64,000 nucleotides of DNA, from NCBI GenBank assembly GCA_026707225.1, contig JAPOXG010000084.1:1-64000 (forward strand). The letters are read 5' to 3'. The stretch is from Chloroflexota bacterium (GTDB lineage Bacteria; Chloroflexota; Anaerolineae; Aggregatilineales; Phototrophicaceae). A model generated the notes under the pieces. The model was not told the DNA's origin. It made no database searches and was given only the letters and a program-made list of their open reading frames with translations. A program made the position numbers and the translations under genes. Position 1 is the stretch's first letter. Each line of letters starts with the position of its first letter. Shown piece after piece: positions 1-9,497 of this stretch.

Positions 1-191
1 TGCGCGTGCCCATCGGCTTCGCCCAAAAGGAGCAGCTTGATCTATATCGATCGCGGGAAGAGATCACGCTCAGCGTCGGTCCCTATCGCCGCAATATAGT
101 CCTGCCCGCTGAACTGCAGCACTTGGAAATCACCAGCGCCAAATTCGAAGAGAGATTCCTCAACATCCGCTTCGAGGATCAGGCGTCGTAG
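1..191 (+). CDS. C-terminal end of an ArsA-like ATPase (HSP20-like tail), 5' truncated
   Basis: Only the last ~62 codons are inside the window; the reading frame is open to the left edge, so the true start lies upstream. The visible peptide contains SVGPYRRNIVLP followed by a stretch ending FEERFLNIRF, the pattern of the small alpha-crystallin/HSP20-like domain at the C terminus of bacterial ArsA-family (anion-transporting/GET3-like) ATPases. The ATPase part cannot be seen, so the family call rests on this tail alone. The GTG at 6 is an internal codon rather than a convincing start. The next gene is convergent. Confidence 0.55.
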   Translation, partial: RVPIGFAQKEQLDLYRSREEITLSVGPYRRNIVLPAELQHLEITSAKFEERFLNIRFEDQAS

Positions 192-343
192 CCGCTTCTT
201 TGCCCGCCAGCACAGATCCTGGTTGCGGCGACTTATCAGATCGGGGGCCGCGCCAGCGAATTGTGGGGGGCGTCTTGCCGAGAGGTCCGCTGAAATACGT
301 GAATGCGCGGGCGGCATAGCTTGCCGTCCCTACAGATGACAGG

Positions 344-1210
344 CTAGACGGCCGCCTCTTCAAACAGCGACGCAAAGTGGCGCAGCGGATCGCCCGGCGC
401 GCGCAAGAAGATCTTTTGACGCGGCGTCATTTCGACGCTGGTCGGTTCCGCGACGCGCTTGGACGTCCAGGCGAGATGCGATACGCAATATTTGTAGAGC
501 AGCGCGCGCCGTTCGTGCTCGGCGTGCCAGGTGGCGGTGCCGTGGGTCAGTGACTCGGTGAATAATACCACCGAGCCGGCTGGCATCTCGGGAATGACGA
601 CAGCCGGCGATAGGTCATGATCGTCGCGAATCTGCTGCGGCAGCTTGTAATTGCTCTTGTGGCTGCCGGGGATGCAGCAGAAGCCGCCGCGCTCCCCGCC
701 GCCGTCCGTCAGCGCCCAGGCGACAACGACAAATCCGTCGTAAATCTGGTTGGCGCGGAAGGCGTAGTATTCACCGGGACCCAAGCTGGATTGGGGCGCG
801 GTGGCGCCGTAGTCGGCATGCAAGCCGCCATAAGCCATGCCCTTGCTCATATTCATGCCGTAGAGACGATCAAGCCGAAAGGCATCGCCCAGGCGCATGC
901 GCAGCACGGGCATGATCAAGGGATGATCCAGCAGGTCGCAGAATGGCTTGCCCCAGTCGAGGAATCCGGATCCGACAGGAGCGGTCTGGTCGGTTCTCGC
1001 CTCGCCCTCCGGCACGCCTTTTTCGGGCTTCACCAGCGAAGCAGACAGGGTTGGCGCGCTGCCGAAACGGGTCGACTCAGACGGCGGCGGCAGGTTCTGT
1101 TCGTCGATGAGCCGATTCAGAGTTGCGACTTCGTCCGCGCTCAGCGCATTTTCAATGACCAAGAAACCTTGCAAATCAAACAAATATTGCTGCATTTCAA
1201 GATCATTCAT
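344..1210 (-). CDS. Phytanoyl-CoA dioxygenase (PhyH) family protein
   Basis: A 288-residue protein of the Fe(II)/2-oxoglutarate-dependent PhyH oxygenase family, which hydroxylates small or lipid-like substrates. The N terminus (QGFLVIENALSADEV) is the usual PhyH opening. The HxD iron-binding pair is visible in GLHADYGA, and the distal His and 2-oxoglutarate-binding Arg lie near TESLTHGTATW and HERRALLYKY. Length and fold order fit the family. The ATG at 1210 has a GAGG sequence about 7 nt upstream. It is a single gene convergent with the ArsA tail; its substrate cannot be deduced from context. Confidence 0.85.
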   Translation of the reverse strand: MNDLEMQQYLFDLQGFLVIENALSADEVATLNRLIDEQNLPPPSESTRFGSAPTLSASLVKPEKGVPEGEARTDQTAPVGSGFLDWGKPFCDLLDHPLIMPVLRMRLGDAFRLDRLYGMNMSKGMAYGGLHADYGATAPQSSLGPGEYYAFRANQIYDGFVVVAWALTDGGGERGGFCCIPGSHKSNYKLPQQIRDDHDLSPAVVIPEMPAGSVVLFTESLTHGTATWHAEHERRALLYKYCVSHLAWTSKRVAEPTSVEMTPRQKIFLRAPGDPLRHFASLFEEAAV

Positions 1211-1311
1211 GAGACAGCCTCAGTCAGCGCGGGGCGCGCGATTGCTTTTGCTGAAAGAGACTATAGCACTTCCGCCGCCTGTGGGCAATTTGCCGCGGCG
1301 GCTCTATGACG

Positions 1312-1713
1312 CTAGCCTTCCTTTTCCTGGACGACCGTTATGAAATTGCCGCAGGTGTCTTTGAATACCGCCATGATGGCGGGCCCGATGTCGGTTGGCG
1401 TCATGGTGAATTCGACGCCGCGCTCGCTGAGTCGTTCGTATTCCGCTTGGATATCGCTGCTGTTGAATTGCCCGCCCGAGATGCCTTGCTCGAACATTGC
1501 CTGCTGAAAGTCTCTTGCAAGGGAGTTGCTGCTGGGCTCGAGCAACAGCTCGACGCCATGGGCGCCTTCGGGGGACACAAGCGTCAGCCAGCGGTCGCCC
1601 GCCGGGTTGCCCAGGGGCATGTCTCGCTTCAGCTCGAAGCCGAGTTTTTCAGTATAGAATTTCAGCGCTTTGTCTTGGTCGTCGACGAATACGCTGGTAA
1701 GCCCGATGATCAT
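1312..1713 (-). CDS. VOC family (glyoxalase/bleomycin-resistance fold) protein
   Basis: A ~133-residue vicinal-oxygen-chelate protein. It opens with GLTSVFVDDQDKALKFYT, the family's first beta-alpha unit, and contains the second unit around NSSDIQAEYERLSERGVEF, ending with the strand FKDTCGNFITVVQ. Members are small metalloenzymes or binding proteins of very varied function, so no substrate is proposed. The start at 1713 is chosen over a longer frame beginning at 1788 because AAGGA lies about 8 nt before this ATG and homologues begin at this point. Confidence 0.85.
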   Translation of the reverse strand: MIIGLTSVFVDDQDKALKFYTEKLGFELKRDMPLGNPAGDRWLTLVSPEGAHGVELLLEPSSNSLARDFQQAMFEQGISGGQFNSSDIQAEYERLSERGVEFTMTPTDIGPAIMAVFKDTCGNFITVVQEKEG

Positions 1714-1926
1714 TTTCTCGTTCCTTTCATTCGTCCAGGTGGATGAGTCATCGCGGAATCGCGATCGCGTCCCGCTAGTTTGAAGCACGACAAGTGAACT
1801 GTCAAGCGCAGGGGCTGCGGCGTCCGGCGCCTGACAGCCTGAAACGCCGCCTGGCTCGGGCGTGAATTTGGATTGTGAAAACGCCTTCGCAGCCGCCGGG
1901 CGCGCCCGCCAATTTGGCGTCGCTTA

Positions 1927-1935
1927 TGCTATAAT
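1927..1935 (+). promoter_or_regulatory. Extended -10 promoter (TGC-TATAAT)
   Basis: A perfect TATAAT at 1930-1935 is preceded by TG at 1927-1928, an extended -10 element, with no good -35. It sits 40 nt before the ATG of the membrane protein at 1975. Confidence 0.55.
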
Positions 1936-1974
1936 CCCCCTTGTGCCAATTGAACTGGTTTCCTGGAAGGCTTT

Positions 1975-2499
1975 ATGAAGCTCAATCAGAATGCGAAGAA
2001 TATGCTGGCGGTTATGGCGCTGGTCGGCGCCATCATCGTGGCATTGAATGCGGTCATCGTGCCGGCTGGCGGGCGCGATATGTTCCCCTTGTCGCTCGCT
2101 TTGTTGGCGATGGCGGTTCTGTTTTGGATTTGGATACGCCGTGACGCGCTGGCGCCGGGATCTGACGACGCCGCGCAAGCAGCGGAGGAGGCGGCCGCGG
2201 AAGCCGAGGCTTTAGCGAAGCGCCGCGAAGTGAGAGGGGACGTCCAGCCAGCAGCGAGCATCGAGCCGGACGACCTGACCAAGATCAAGGGAATCGCCGC
2301 TGGTTATCAGCGAATCTTGAACGAAGCGGGCATTCATACCTATGCGGCGCTGGCGGCCGAATCGGCCGACGAGCTGCGGGCGATTTTCAGCGCGGCCAGC
2401 CGGGCGGCCCCGGCCAATTTGGAATCGCTGCCTCGGCAGGCTGAGCTGGCGGCGCAGGGCGATTGGGAAGGATTGGCAGCCTTTCGGGACAGCATCTGA
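1975..2499 (+). CDS. Small membrane protein with C-terminal helix-hairpin-helix-like domain
   Basis: A 174-residue protein with two N-terminal hydrophobic segments (about residues 10-28 and 38-52), then an Ala/Glu-rich linker, then a cytoplasmic domain starting LTKIKGIAAGYQRILNEAG. That motif is a helix-hairpin-helix fold resembling DUF4332-like or S13-like modules, followed by SADELRAIF and AAQGDWEGL. In related bacteria such domains are fused to transmembrane anchors, but their role is unknown. GGAAGG lies 4 nt before the ATG. It is transcribed toward the PBP-like gene, with a ~190-nt gap. Confidence 0.75.
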   Translation: MKLNQNAKNMLAVMALVGAIIVALNAVIVPAGGRDMFPLSLALLAMAVLFWIWIRRDALAPGSDDAAQAAEEAAAEAEALAKRREVRGDVQPAASIEPDDLTKIKGIAAGYQRILNEAGIHTYAALAAESADELRAIFSAASRAAPANLESLPRQAELAAQGDWEGLAAFRDSI

Positions 2500-2687
2500 G
2501 GACTACAGGTTATCGCGGGAGAGCGGCGACTGACGCAAGATAGCAGGCGCGCGTTCCTGTTGCTCTACTGGGCTGAGCGGAGGTTCTGCGGCGAGCGTTG
2601 GGCGAAAGCGCGGCAGACTTGGTCGCGTCGTCGGCGAAAGCAAGTACACTTGACCCTGTAGCCACCACGAAAACATCAGGCAATGCC

Positions 2688-5615
2688 ATGCCCGCCGTCG
2701 CGCACATCATCCGCCGTCGACGAAGCCGAAAACGCCGGCGCAATAAAGAGACAAGACTTTCCACCTTTTGGTTCGCGCTCGTCGTCGGGATACCGCTCGC
2801 GCTCGCCCTGACGCCGTTGCTCGGCGCAATGGGACTGTCGCTCTGGCTCTATGCCTCCGCCGCCAGTACCATGCCGACGCCGCAGGAGACGGTATGGCTG
2901 GGCCGCGAGCGGGGCGCAACTATCTTTTATGATGCCAGCGGCGACCATCTGATTTATTCTGTCGCCGGATCCGCAGCCGAGAATCGCCATTGGCTGACGC
3001 TGGAAGACTTGCCGCCTGATCTCATCAACGCCACCGTGGTGGCTGAAGGGGGCGATTTGTCGCCCGGCGCCGACGCCTTCGCTCCCGCGCATACTTTGCT
3101 GCAGCTATGGCGTTACATTTTAGGCGCCTCACTTGAGGCGGAAGGCGGGATCAGCGGCAATCTCACGCGTGATACGATTTTGCCGGGGGCGATGGCGGGC
3201 GGGCTGGACGCGCGCTTGCTCGAGATCGCGCTCGCCGCTGAGAGCCGGCGCAAGCATTCGCCTGAGGGATTGCTCGAGTGGCGGCTGAACAGCGGCTATT
3301 ACGGGCGGGACGCTTTCGGGATCGAGGCGGCTGCGCAAGTCTACCTGGGAAAACCCGCGGCCTCCTTGTCCGCTGCCGAGTCGGCGCTGCTGGCCGCCAT
3401 CGTCGACGAACCGGCGCTCAATCCGTTCGACGCGCCCTTGAAATCGCGGGAACGCGGCGCGGACTTGCTGTTTCGGATGCTGGATGCCGAGCTGATTGAC
3501 CAGACGCAATTTGATGAGGCGACTTCCATCATCGTCACCTTGGGGCCGGCTGAAGGACGGCAGGCGGAGATCGCGCCGGCATTTATTGAGTACGCGCGGC
3601 GGCAAGCGGAAGGAATCCTCGATGGCCGCGGCTATGACGGCGCCAGAATGATGGCGCGAGGCGCGCTGCGGATCACGACGACGCTCGACATGGCGCTGCA
3701 GCTGCAAGCGGAATGTGTCATGCGCGCCCAATTGCCGCTTTCGCAACTGGAGCTCGTCCGCGACGGATCCGCCTGCGCCGTGGCGGAGCAGCTCCATAGC
3801 GCGGAGACGGCGAGAAGCGCGCTTCCCGAGGTTGGCTCCCTGGCTTTAATTGATGTGAGCAGCGGAAAGATTCTCAGCCTGGCCGGGGATGCGCTAACGG
3901 CCAGCCGCCAGCCGGCGATCGTACTGCAGCCATTCGTTTATATCGACGCGTTTCTGCGCCGCGAGTTTACGCCGGCCTCGATGGTCTACGACTTGCCCCA
4001 ATCTTTCCCTGGGCGGTCGGCCGAATTGATTTACGCGCCGGTGAATCCCGATGGCTTATATCGCGGTCCGTTGAATTTGCGCGATGCGATGGCGGGCGGA
4101 TTGCTGCCGCCGGCCGCCCAGGTGGCGAGCAGACACGGCATGGAATCAACGCTGCGAACGGCGCGGGCGCTTGGCTTCAATAACCTGAACCTGCGGGAAC
4201 CCGAATTGGATCTGCTGGAGCGGGGCGGCGCCGTCTCGGTCATTGATGCCGCCTATGCCTATAGTGTTTTGGCAGCCACGGGCGCGATGCGGGGCTTGCC
4301 GGTCGCGCCGCTTGCGCCGGGCTACCGAAGCCGGGATCCGCTGGCGATATTAAAGATAGAAGATGGGGAAGGGCGCTTGCTCTGGTCCCGTGACGGCGGG
4401 TCGCCCGCGGATGAGACCGTCATCATTGAGCCCAGCGCCGCCTACATGGTGAATGATATTCTGGCAGACGTTCAAGCGCGGGAGCGAGTGCGGACCGTTC
4501 CGGCCAACAACTTGCGCTTGTCTCGCCGAGCCGCGGTCGTTGACGGGTCGAGCGCCGACCGCCGCGATCATTGGACCGTGGGCTACAGTCCTGATCTCGT
4601 TCTAGCCGTTCATACAGCGCGCGCGGATGGCGAGCGGCTCAACGTCGCTGCCGATGAACGCGTGGGTTCGGCCGAGATTTGGCGTTCGCTGATGGAATAT
4701 GCCCACGCGCAGCGGCAATTGCCGGCGCGGGATTGGGATTCCCCCCCTGATCTCGAGGAGTTTCTGGTTTGCGAGATTTCCGGACTGCTGCCGGCGACCA
4801 CGTCCCACTGTCCGACGCGGCGCGAAATCGTGCCCAGCGGGGCACAGCTGCTGCAAGATCATTATTGGCGGACAGTTGAAATAAATCGCGCCAATGGCCA
4901 GTTGGCGACAGTGAACACGCCGGATGCGCTGCGCGAGGCGGCGACTTATTTCATACCGCCCGACGAAGCGATGAACTGGTGGGTTGAGAACGGCAAGCCG
5001 CTGCCGCCAAGCAGTTACAGCACCGAGGGCAGCGCCCAATTCGCCAAACCAGTTCGATTCCTGTCGCCAGCGGATTATGCTTATGTCGGGGCGACGGTTG
5101 AAATCGCCGCTATTGTCAGCCGAGCGGGCGCGCAAAGCTGGCAGTTGGAATACGGCGCTGAGGTGAATCCCGAACGGTGGTTTAAGATCGGAGAGCGACG
5201 AACCCTCGACGCTGGCGGCGAGATTGCTACTACATGGGAGACAGCTTTGTTCAGTGGCATATATACCCTGCGCCTGTCGGTGACTTTCGCTGATGGCAGC
5301 GTCGAGACCGATACCCGTTTGCTGACATTCGATAATACGCCGCCTGCGGTGAAACTGACAACGAGCGAGCGAGTGGAAAATATTCGCTTTCCTTCTCAAC
5401 GCGTCGTTTCCTTGCGAGCCGATGTCAGCGATAATCTCACGATTGATCGAGTCGAATTCTTCCACGACGGTGAGCCATTGGGCGAAGATCGCGTTTGGCC
5501 CTACGGCTACGAATATGAGTTGGAGGGCGCCGGCGAATATGTGTTCAGCGCGATTGCCTATGATCAAGTGGGCAACCGGGCGGCGTCCGAGCTGGCGCTA
5601 CTGATTGAGGCCTAA
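2688..5615 (+). CDS. Penicillin-binding-protein-like (GT51/transpeptidase) protein with degenerate active sites
   Basis: A ~975-residue membrane-anchored protein with class A PBP architecture: a basic cytoplasmic start, one transmembrane segment (about residues 30-55), a GT51-like region, a transpeptidase-like region, then Ig-like domains at the C terminus. The catalytic motifs are eroded. The transpeptidase SxxK is replaced in RQPAIVLQPFVY (Ser to Ile, Lys to Gln), the SxN site reads AGGLLPP, and KTG reads VDG. In the GT51 part the usual EDxxFxxHxG has become EGGDLSPGADA, though the second region (SRRKHSPEGLLEWRLN) is recognisable. It is therefore probably a scaffold or regulator rather than an active synthase. 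The ATG at 2688 was chosen because it gives a short basic N-tail; an upstream start at 2598 is possible. Confidence 0.75.
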   Translation: MPAVAHIIRRRRSRKRRRNKETRLSTFWFALVVGIPLALALTPLLGAMGLSLWLYASAASTMPTPQETVWLGRERGATIFYDASGDHLIYSVAGSAAENRHWLTLEDLPPDLINATVVAEGGDLSPGADAFAPAHTLLQLWRYILGASLEAEGGISGNLTRDTILPGAMAGGLDARLLEIALAAESRRKHSPEGLLEWRLNSGYYGRDAFGIEAAAQVYLGKPAASLSAAESALLAAIVDEPALNPFDAPLKSRERGADLLFRMLDAELIDQTQFDEATSIIVTLGPAEGRQAEIAPAFIEYARRQAEGILDGRGYDGARMMARGALRITTTLDMALQLQAECVMRAQLPLSQLELVRDGSACAVAEQLHSAETARSALPEVGSLALIDVSSGKILSLAGDALTASRQPAIVLQPFVYIDAFLRREFTPASMVYDLPQSFPGRSAELIYAPVNPDGLYRGPLNLRDAMAGGLLPPAAQVASRHGMESTLRTARALGFNNLNLREPELDLLERGGAVSVIDAAYAYSVLAATGAMRGLPVAPLAPGYRSRDPLAILKIEDGEGRLLWSRDGGSPADETVIIEPSAAYMVNDILADVQARERVRTVPANNLRLSRRAAVVDGSSADRRDHWTVGYSPDLVLAVHTARADGERLNVAADERVGSAEIWRSLMEYAHAQRQLPARDWDSPPDLEEFLVCEISGLLPATTSHCPTRREIVPSGAQLLQDHYWRTVEINRANGQLATVNTPDALREAATYFIPPDEAMNWWVENGKPLPPSSYSTEGSAQFAKPVRFLSPADYAYVGATVEIAAIVSRAGAQSWQLEYGAEVNPERWFKIGERRTLDAGGEIATTWETALFSGIYTLRLSVTFADGSVETDTRLLTFDNTPPAVKLTTSERVENIRFPSQRVVSLRADVSDNLTIDRVEFFHDGEPLGEDRVWPYGYEYELEGAGEYVFSAIAYDQVGNRAASELALLIEA

Positions 5616-5628
5616 TATCTTGAGCGCC

Positions 5629-7455
5629 ATGGCGCGAAGAGAGACAGCGCTAGTCTGGCTGATCGTCGCCTTTGTATCGCTACCCGCTCTGCTATTCGCC
5701 GTTTTGGGGCTGTCGAGTCGGTTGATGGGCGATGACTTTGGTCTATTCGCGGCGTCGCTGCATCTCGGCGGTTGGCACAATTTTCTCTATTGGTGGAACG
5801 GCTGGTATAGCAGCTATACGTTCATCTTATTCAACGATCTGCTCGCGCCTTTGGGTCCCGAATACATTGCGCAGGCTTTTCCAGCGATCAACATCGCCTT
5901 GTGGTGGTCGGGCTTAACTTGGCTTTACAAGATCGCGCTTCGCCGCCTGCGCCTGCAGCGATACCGATGGCCGATTAGCGTGGCTCTGGCGGCGCTGACG
6001 ATCGCCGCTGCGTTCACGTCATTTCAAACCTGGGAATCGATTTTCTGGTACGCAGCCAGCGTCCGATACGTGCTGCCGATCGGGATACTCATGATTTATC
6101 TGGCGGCGGCCATTACCTTCGCCGATCGGCCCCATTCAAAGTGGCTCGCATCCACGGCATTACTACTTGGCGCATTGCTCTGTTTCGTCAATGCCGGCTT
6201 TTCCGAGTTGCACTCAGTCTTGCAACTGCTGTCTTTGTCGTTGGCTCTGCCACTGGTCTTCGCCTTATTTGATCGATCCCGGATCCGTACGGACCTATTA
6301 CTGCTGGCCGCCGGCTGGCTGGGGAGCGCCGCGGGTCTCTTGCTGCAACTGTTAAGCCCAGGCTGGAGCGCGCGCGTGGACAAGCTCCTTCAAACCGATC
6401 CAGCGGACCCAGCGCGTTCTTTGCCGCAATTCCTTGTGGACACGATTGCGGCAACGCTGGAGTTCATTAGCTATCCGGCGGGGATCCCCAGTTTCCTCCT
6501 GCTATTGATGGCCGGCATGGCAGCAGCGTTACTCGTCAGCCGCCATAGACCGTCTTCATTGACTGTCGCATCAGCATCGCTGTCCGCCCGGCCTGTTCTA
6601 CTGGGATTGGCTGTGCAGCTATGCTTCGTTCCGTTGCTCTGGGGCAAAATGGACGCTCCGTTTGCCGTCTTCGATCGTTTCAACGGCGCGGCGATAAACG
6701 CTTTGTTGATAGGCCTCCATGTGTTCATATTGTTGCGGCGAAGACAGATTGAAATTTCGCTGGCGAAAAATCCGGACGGTATGACAAAGTATGTCATGGC
6801 GCACTTGGGGACCGCGCTCGCGCTTATTGCCATGACACAGTCTACTGGCTTGCCCTCAAGTCTAGCGATTTATCTGTTTGTCAGCGCGCTGCTCTTGCTG
6901 GGCAGCCTATCCTGGCAGCTTCACCGCATTGAGGCGGACGCGCGCTCCCGATATTTCGCGCGGGTCGTGGCGGCTTCGTTCGCTTTCGCCCTGATCGCTT
7001 GGGCATTGCCGGTAGCGGTTGGGCATCTGTCTTTGGGTTTCATATTCAAGCGGACGCTGGCATTCTCGACACTGACGCAAATGCTTTCCGCTCTCATTTG
7101 GGGTGGCTGCCTCGGCTATCTTATCGGGCGCAGCTGCTCGTTGACGCCTGCACCGTCGGCTTGGACGGCGCGCTTCGCTGGCCTGTGTTTTCTGCTCGCG
7201 ACAAGCATCACAATTGGCATGCTTGCGATGCAGGCGCGGCTGATTCCCGATTTTCAGATCTACGCCCAGGATTGGGATGCGCGCCACCGCCGGATCGTCC
7301 AACTGCGTGAAGGCGGCGAAAGCGAAATCGAAGTCGCGCCGCTGCGTTTTGACCTTTCCGAATTCATCTCCGCTGAAGGTCGTACTTTTGAAAACCTGTC
7401 TCCATACTTTTACCAAGTCGATTCGATCGTTGCGGCAGAAGATACAAAGCCTTGA
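5629..7455 (+). CDS. Polytopic membrane protein, DUF6056/GT-C-like, paralogue 1
   Basis: A ~608-residue integral membrane protein with about a dozen hydrophobic segments. The first extracytoplasmic loop begins LSSRLMGDDFGLF; an acidic pair in this loop is typical of GT-C glycosyltransferases and DUF6056 proteins. The C-terminal tail is soluble (EVAPLRFDLSEF ... VDSIVAAED). It is paralogous along its whole length to the proteins at 7608 and 12494. The ATG at 5629 aligns with the paralogue starts; a TTG at 5605 overlapping the PBP-like gene is the alternative. The near-contact with the upstream gene suggests co-transcription and a joint envelope role (inference). Confidence 0.65.
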   Translation: MARRETALVWLIVAFVSLPALLFAVLGLSSRLMGDDFGLFAASLHLGGWHNFLYWWNGWYSSYTFILFNDLLAPLGPEYIAQAFPAINIALWWSGLTWLYKIALRRLRLQRYRWPISVALAALTIAAAFTSFQTWESIFWYAASVRYVLPIGILMIYLAAAITFADRPHSKWLASTALLLGALLCFVNAGFSELHSVLQLLSLSLALPLVFALFDRSRIRTDLLLLAAGWLGSAAGLLLQLLSPGWSARVDKLLQTDPADPARSLPQFLVDTIAATLEFISYPAGIPSFLLLLMAGMAAALLVSRHRPSSLTVASASLSARPVLLGLAVQLCFVPLLWGKMDAPFAVFDRFNGAAINALLIGLHVFILLRRRQIEISLAKNPDGMTKYVMAHLGTALALIAMTQSTGLPSSLAIYLFVSALLLLGSLSWQLHRIEADARSRYFARVVAASFAFALIAWALPVAVGHLSLGFIFKRTLAFSTLTQMLSALIWGGCLGYLIGRSCSLTPAPSAWTARFAGLCFLLATSITIGMLAMQARLIPDFQIYAQDWDARHRRIVQLREGGESEIEVAPLRFDLSEFISAEGRTFENLSPYFYQVDSIVAAEDTKP

Positions 7456-7470
7456 AGGGCGCGCAACATA

Positions 7471-7539
7471 AGAAATTCGTAAAATTCTGGCAAACGTTCC
7501 CCTTCACTGCCAGAATCTGTTGACTTCAGCCGCGTCATT
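7471..7539 (+). repeat. Duplicated upstream block, copy 1 (hairpin plus TTGACT)
   Basis: This ~69-nt block is nearly identical to 9498-9567. It contains the inverted repeat TTCTGGCA (7485-7492) / TGCCAGAA (7508-7515) and then TTGACTTCAGCCGCG. In this copy no good -10 follows at 17 nt. It lies before the paralogue-2 gene. Confidence 0.8.
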
Positions 7540-7607
7540 GGAAGACTTCAGTTATTCTAGTCTTGTGCACATGAGGAGGCGAAATTGAGACGCCACCGGA
7601 GTTTCCG

Positions 7608-9461
7608 ATGCCGCTAAATCGAATCCGCCGAGTCTCTCCGCGCTTGTCGCTTTTGGTGCTGTTGGTTTCGGGCGCGCCTGTCTTGCTATTCGCATACTTT
7701 GGACATTACATGCGGATGATGCGCGACAGCTATGGGCTGATCTCTCAGGCGCGTGAATTTGACCTTGTTGCGCTAGTAACGATGTACCGCAGCAGTTGGC
7801 GCGGTTCCTTTGGCGATGTGTTTCTTATCGGTCTATTTGGGCCGTTCGATGGCGAGGTGGTGAAGTTCATGCCGGCCGTCATCATTGGGCTTTGGCTAAT
7901 AGGCGCCTTCTGGCTGGTCGCGCTATGCCTAAAGCTCTTGAAGGTGGAATCCAATCGCATTGCCATCGCTGGCGTGGTGGCGCCGCTATTGCTCACGGCG
8001 AGCATCAACGGCTTATATTCGCTCGAATCGCTTTACTGGTATGATGCCGCCTTGCGCTACACATTGCCGCTTGCTCTGACTGTGTTTGGAATCGCGCTGT
8101 CGCTGGAGCTTTTGCTACGATCCCGCACAGGTACGAGACAAGCCTTTGCCGCGCTGATCGTGGCGCTGGTCAGTTTTGTGGTGGCAAGCTTTTCGGAAAT
8201 GTATCTGGTATTTCAATTGTCTGCCTTGCCGTTCTTGGGGGCGGTGGCATTCGTTGCTGGCAAGCATTCTCATCGGCGCGTCGCCTTGAATCTGATTTCG
8301 ATTGCATGGCTTGCGACGGTATTCAACGGCCTAATTCAGTTGAGCGCGCCGGGAATCGGGGAGCGCGCTGAGTGGTTTGTCGCTGGCGGGGTAACGGCCC
8401 CGATACGAGAGCTCCATCAGCTTATACCTGTGACTGCGAATCTCACGTTTCAGTATGTCACCCACCAATCGACATTTGCCGGTTTCATGCTAATGTTCGC
8501 TGCCGGATTAACCTTGTCACTCACTTTTTCTAGGACGGAGCGGCGTCCTTCAGCGTCGTCGTCCCATTCAATTCGGGCCTTGCCGTTGTGGCTAGGGCTG
8601 GTTGTTCAGTTCTGTTTCGTTCCCCTTCTGTGGGCGCATACGAGCGACAGCCCCAGCATCCTGGGCCGCTTCAGCGTTGCGTACTTTTTGGTCATTTTTC
8701 TCAATGCCCTTGCCATTCTTGCCTTCGCGTCGTTGCTTCTGCTGCGCAAACGCATGTCGGCGGCCCGACGACCAGGCCCGCTGTCAGCAGCAGTGTTTAC
8801 GGTTGTATTGTGGACGACAGCAATTGCGATTTTCGCCGGAACACAGATCAGAAGCATTCATTACCTGGCGGCTGGTCACATGTTTTTGACCGCGCTTTCT
8901 ATCCTGGGGCTGCTGTCATTCGCATTTGCTTCAGCTAGATCCGAGCGCGACTGGAGACGCGACGCCGCCCTCATCGTGATTTGCTTTGCGGCGACCGTCA
9001 TTTCCGCCGTCGTCTTGCTTGCGCTTTCCAACTATTCGATCGGATACGTGCGCGACCGTGTGATGGCGCCGCTGAGTTTGCTGCTGGCCATTGCTGGCAT
9101 CGTGTGGGGAAGCTGCATGGGCGGCTGGCTGCGACATTTTCTGGCATCGTCTGGTAGAGCATCCGGCTGGCTGGCGGGCTATAAGTTGGTCGGACTGTCC
9201 GTTGTGGCTGTGCTTGGATTCGGCATCTTCTTCGGGCGACTTCAATGGCTGTCTGATTTGCAGCTTTACGCGCGCGGCTGGGATGCCCGCCATGAATTTT
9301 TACTAACGATGAGCGAGAAAGGCGCAAGGCGAGTCGAGGTTGCGCCGCTGGCATATGACATGTCGCAATACTTTTGGAAAGCGGACATTTCAATGCCACC
9401 GGAAAACGCAGCGGCCGAGCGATATTATGGAATCGAGTCGATCGTGCAGACGGCAGAGTGA
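7608..9461 (+). CDS. Polytopic membrane protein, DUF6056/GT-C-like, paralogue 2
   Basis: A 617-residue multi-spanning protein homologous to the flanking paralogues. The first-loop motif reads HYMRMMRDSYGL, so the acidic pair seen in paralogues 1 (GDD) and 3 (ADD) is reduced to a single Asp. The C-terminal soluble tail RRVEVAPLAYDMSQYF is shared. Hydrophobic segments alternate with short loops throughout. GGAG lies 5-6 nt before the ATG. The gene stands alone between two copies of the same hairpin/promoter block and is followed by the groESL promoter. Function is unassigned; a membrane glycosyltransferase is the most likely guess. Confidence 0.65.
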   Translation: MPLNRIRRVSPRLSLLVLLVSGAPVLLFAYFGHYMRMMRDSYGLISQAREFDLVALVTMYRSSWRGSFGDVFLIGLFGPFDGEVVKFMPAVIIGLWLIGAFWLVALCLKLLKVESNRIAIAGVVAPLLLTASINGLYSLESLYWYDAALRYTLPLALTVFGIALSLELLLRSRTGTRQAFAALIVALVSFVVASFSEMYLVFQLSALPFLGAVAFVAGKHSHRRVALNLISIAWLATVFNGLIQLSAPGIGERAEWFVAGGVTAPIRELHQLIPVTANLTFQYVTHQSTFAGFMLMFAAGLTLSLTFSRTERRPSASSSHSIRALPLWLGLVVQFCFVPLLWAHTSDSPSILGRFSVAYFLVIFLNALAILAFASLLLLRKRMSAARRPGPLSAAVFTVVLWTTAIAIFAGTQIRSIHYLAAGHMFLTALSILGLLSFAFASARSERDWRRDAALIVICFAATVISAVVLLALSNYSIGYVRDRVMAPLSLLLAIAGIVWGSCMGGWLRHFLASSGRASGWLAGYKLVGLSVVAVLGFGIFFGRLQWLSDLQLYARGWDARHEFLLTMSEKGARRVEVAPLAYDMSQYFWKADISMPPENAAAERYYGIESIVQTAE

Positions 9462-9497
9462 AATATCGGCGGCGGCCATACGGCAATCACCTTCGTT

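Noticed and set aside
617..1309. 230-codon open frame on the plus strand
   Set aside because: Antisense to the PhyH gene, no protein family resemblance, composition typical of a shadow frame.
7571..7617. Tiny leader frames with AGGAGG before the membrane-protein gene at 7608
   Set aside because: Too short to judge; the GGAG nearer the ATG at 7608 suffices.
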